From assembly GCA_002481295.1 (NCBI GenBank), contig DLDU01000071.1, forward strand, positions 1 to 60,502: 60,502 bases of DNA, given 5' to 3'. Position numbers and translations under genes: made by a program. The notes beneath the pieces were generated by a model that searched no databases, had not been told where the DNA came from, and worked only from the letters and a program-made list of their open reading frames with translations. The stretch comes from Prevotella sp. UBA7764. GTDB lineage: Bacteria; Bacteroidota; Bacteroidia; Bacteroidales; Bacteroidaceae. This document shows, in pieces, positions 60,471 through 60,502 of the stretch; the first letter of the stretch is position 1, and each line of letters starts with the position of its first letter.

Positions 60471-60502
60471 AGTTAAAGAAACTATGGATGCTCGCCGCCA
60501 TC
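60467..60502 (+). CDS. Partial gene with signal-peptide-like start, cut by window end
   Basis: An ATG at 60467 overlaps the dipeptidase stop (ATGA) and begins MKLKKLWMLAAI, a typical signal-peptide start. Only 12 codons are visible, so no function can be given. The overlap suggests it is co-transcribed with the dipeptidase. Confidence 0.55.
   Translation, partial: MKLKKLWMLAAI

Overview
The window reads as chromosome of a Bacteroidales bacterium, most likely Prevotella-like. The evidence is two SusC/SusD pairs, FecR and ECF regulators with C-terminal DUF4974 domains, DUF4249, BACON-like, DUF5106 and DUF4843 proteins, many lipoboxes, and repeated promoters of the Bacteroidetes type (-33 TTTG, -7 TAnnTTTG). 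The genus is an inference from gene content and moderate GC. No rRNA, tRNA, CRISPR array or intact insertion sequence was seen.

Layout. 1-322: a large inverted repeat. 323-10344: a five-gene outer-membrane uptake operon (SusC, SusD, two surface lipoproteins, TlpA-like thioredoxin) divergent from an ECF sigma/FecR pair. 10345-16427: a small secreted protein (paralog 1), a PBP4-type DD-peptidase, a cation diffusion facilitator, a DUF5106-thioredoxin protein, a non-coding stretch with a 22-bp tandem array, and 5-formyl-THF cyclo-ligase. 16449-19580: a very large transmembrane propeller sensor without a recognisable output domain. 19703-20374: a HigBA-like toxin-antitoxin pair with a frameshifted toxin. 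20787-24134: class A acid phosphatase, phosphate-selective porin and histidine acid phosphatase, a probable phosphate or phytate scavenging operon. 24145-24618: paralog 2 of the small secreted protein, with the same upstream DNA element as paralog 1. 24949-28144: an AT-richer cassette of a RecQ helicase-phosphoribosyltransferase fusion, broken by an in-frame amber codon, followed by a DprA-like protein. 28450-30588: rpmA, rplU, panC, panD. 30589-31428: repeat-rich DNA with a second 22-bp array. 31429-37064: SusC/SusD with rhamnose mutarotase. 37776-40365: DUF3737, MalY/PatB-type lyase and nitroreductase. 40502-49715: waaA, gltX, a 7TM-HD phosphohydrolase, a FadL-type porin and priA. 49799-55455: an STN-containing TonB-dependent receptor with DUF4249, FecR, BACON-like and barrel proteins. 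55542-60502: a hydrolase remnant, two tandem Cys-rich miniproteins with a YitT membrane protein, an AraC regulator divergent from a Dcu C4-dicarboxylate transporter, and a VanX-like dipeptidase.

How the parts work together. Much of the window concerns outer-membrane uptake: three TonB-dependent systems, two with FecR-type regulators, plus phosphate and fatty-acid porins. The strongest candidates for something undescribed are: (i) the RecQ-PRTase/DprA cassette, which combines a helicase, a ComFC-like PRTase and DprA; (ii) the two 157-residue secreted paralogs, each preceded by a nearly identical 48-bp element at exactly the same distance from a matching promoter; and (iii) a composite non-coding element at about 15.2 and 31.1 kb, made of a TTTTCGCGAAAA palindrome, a stem-loop and a 22-bp tandem array.
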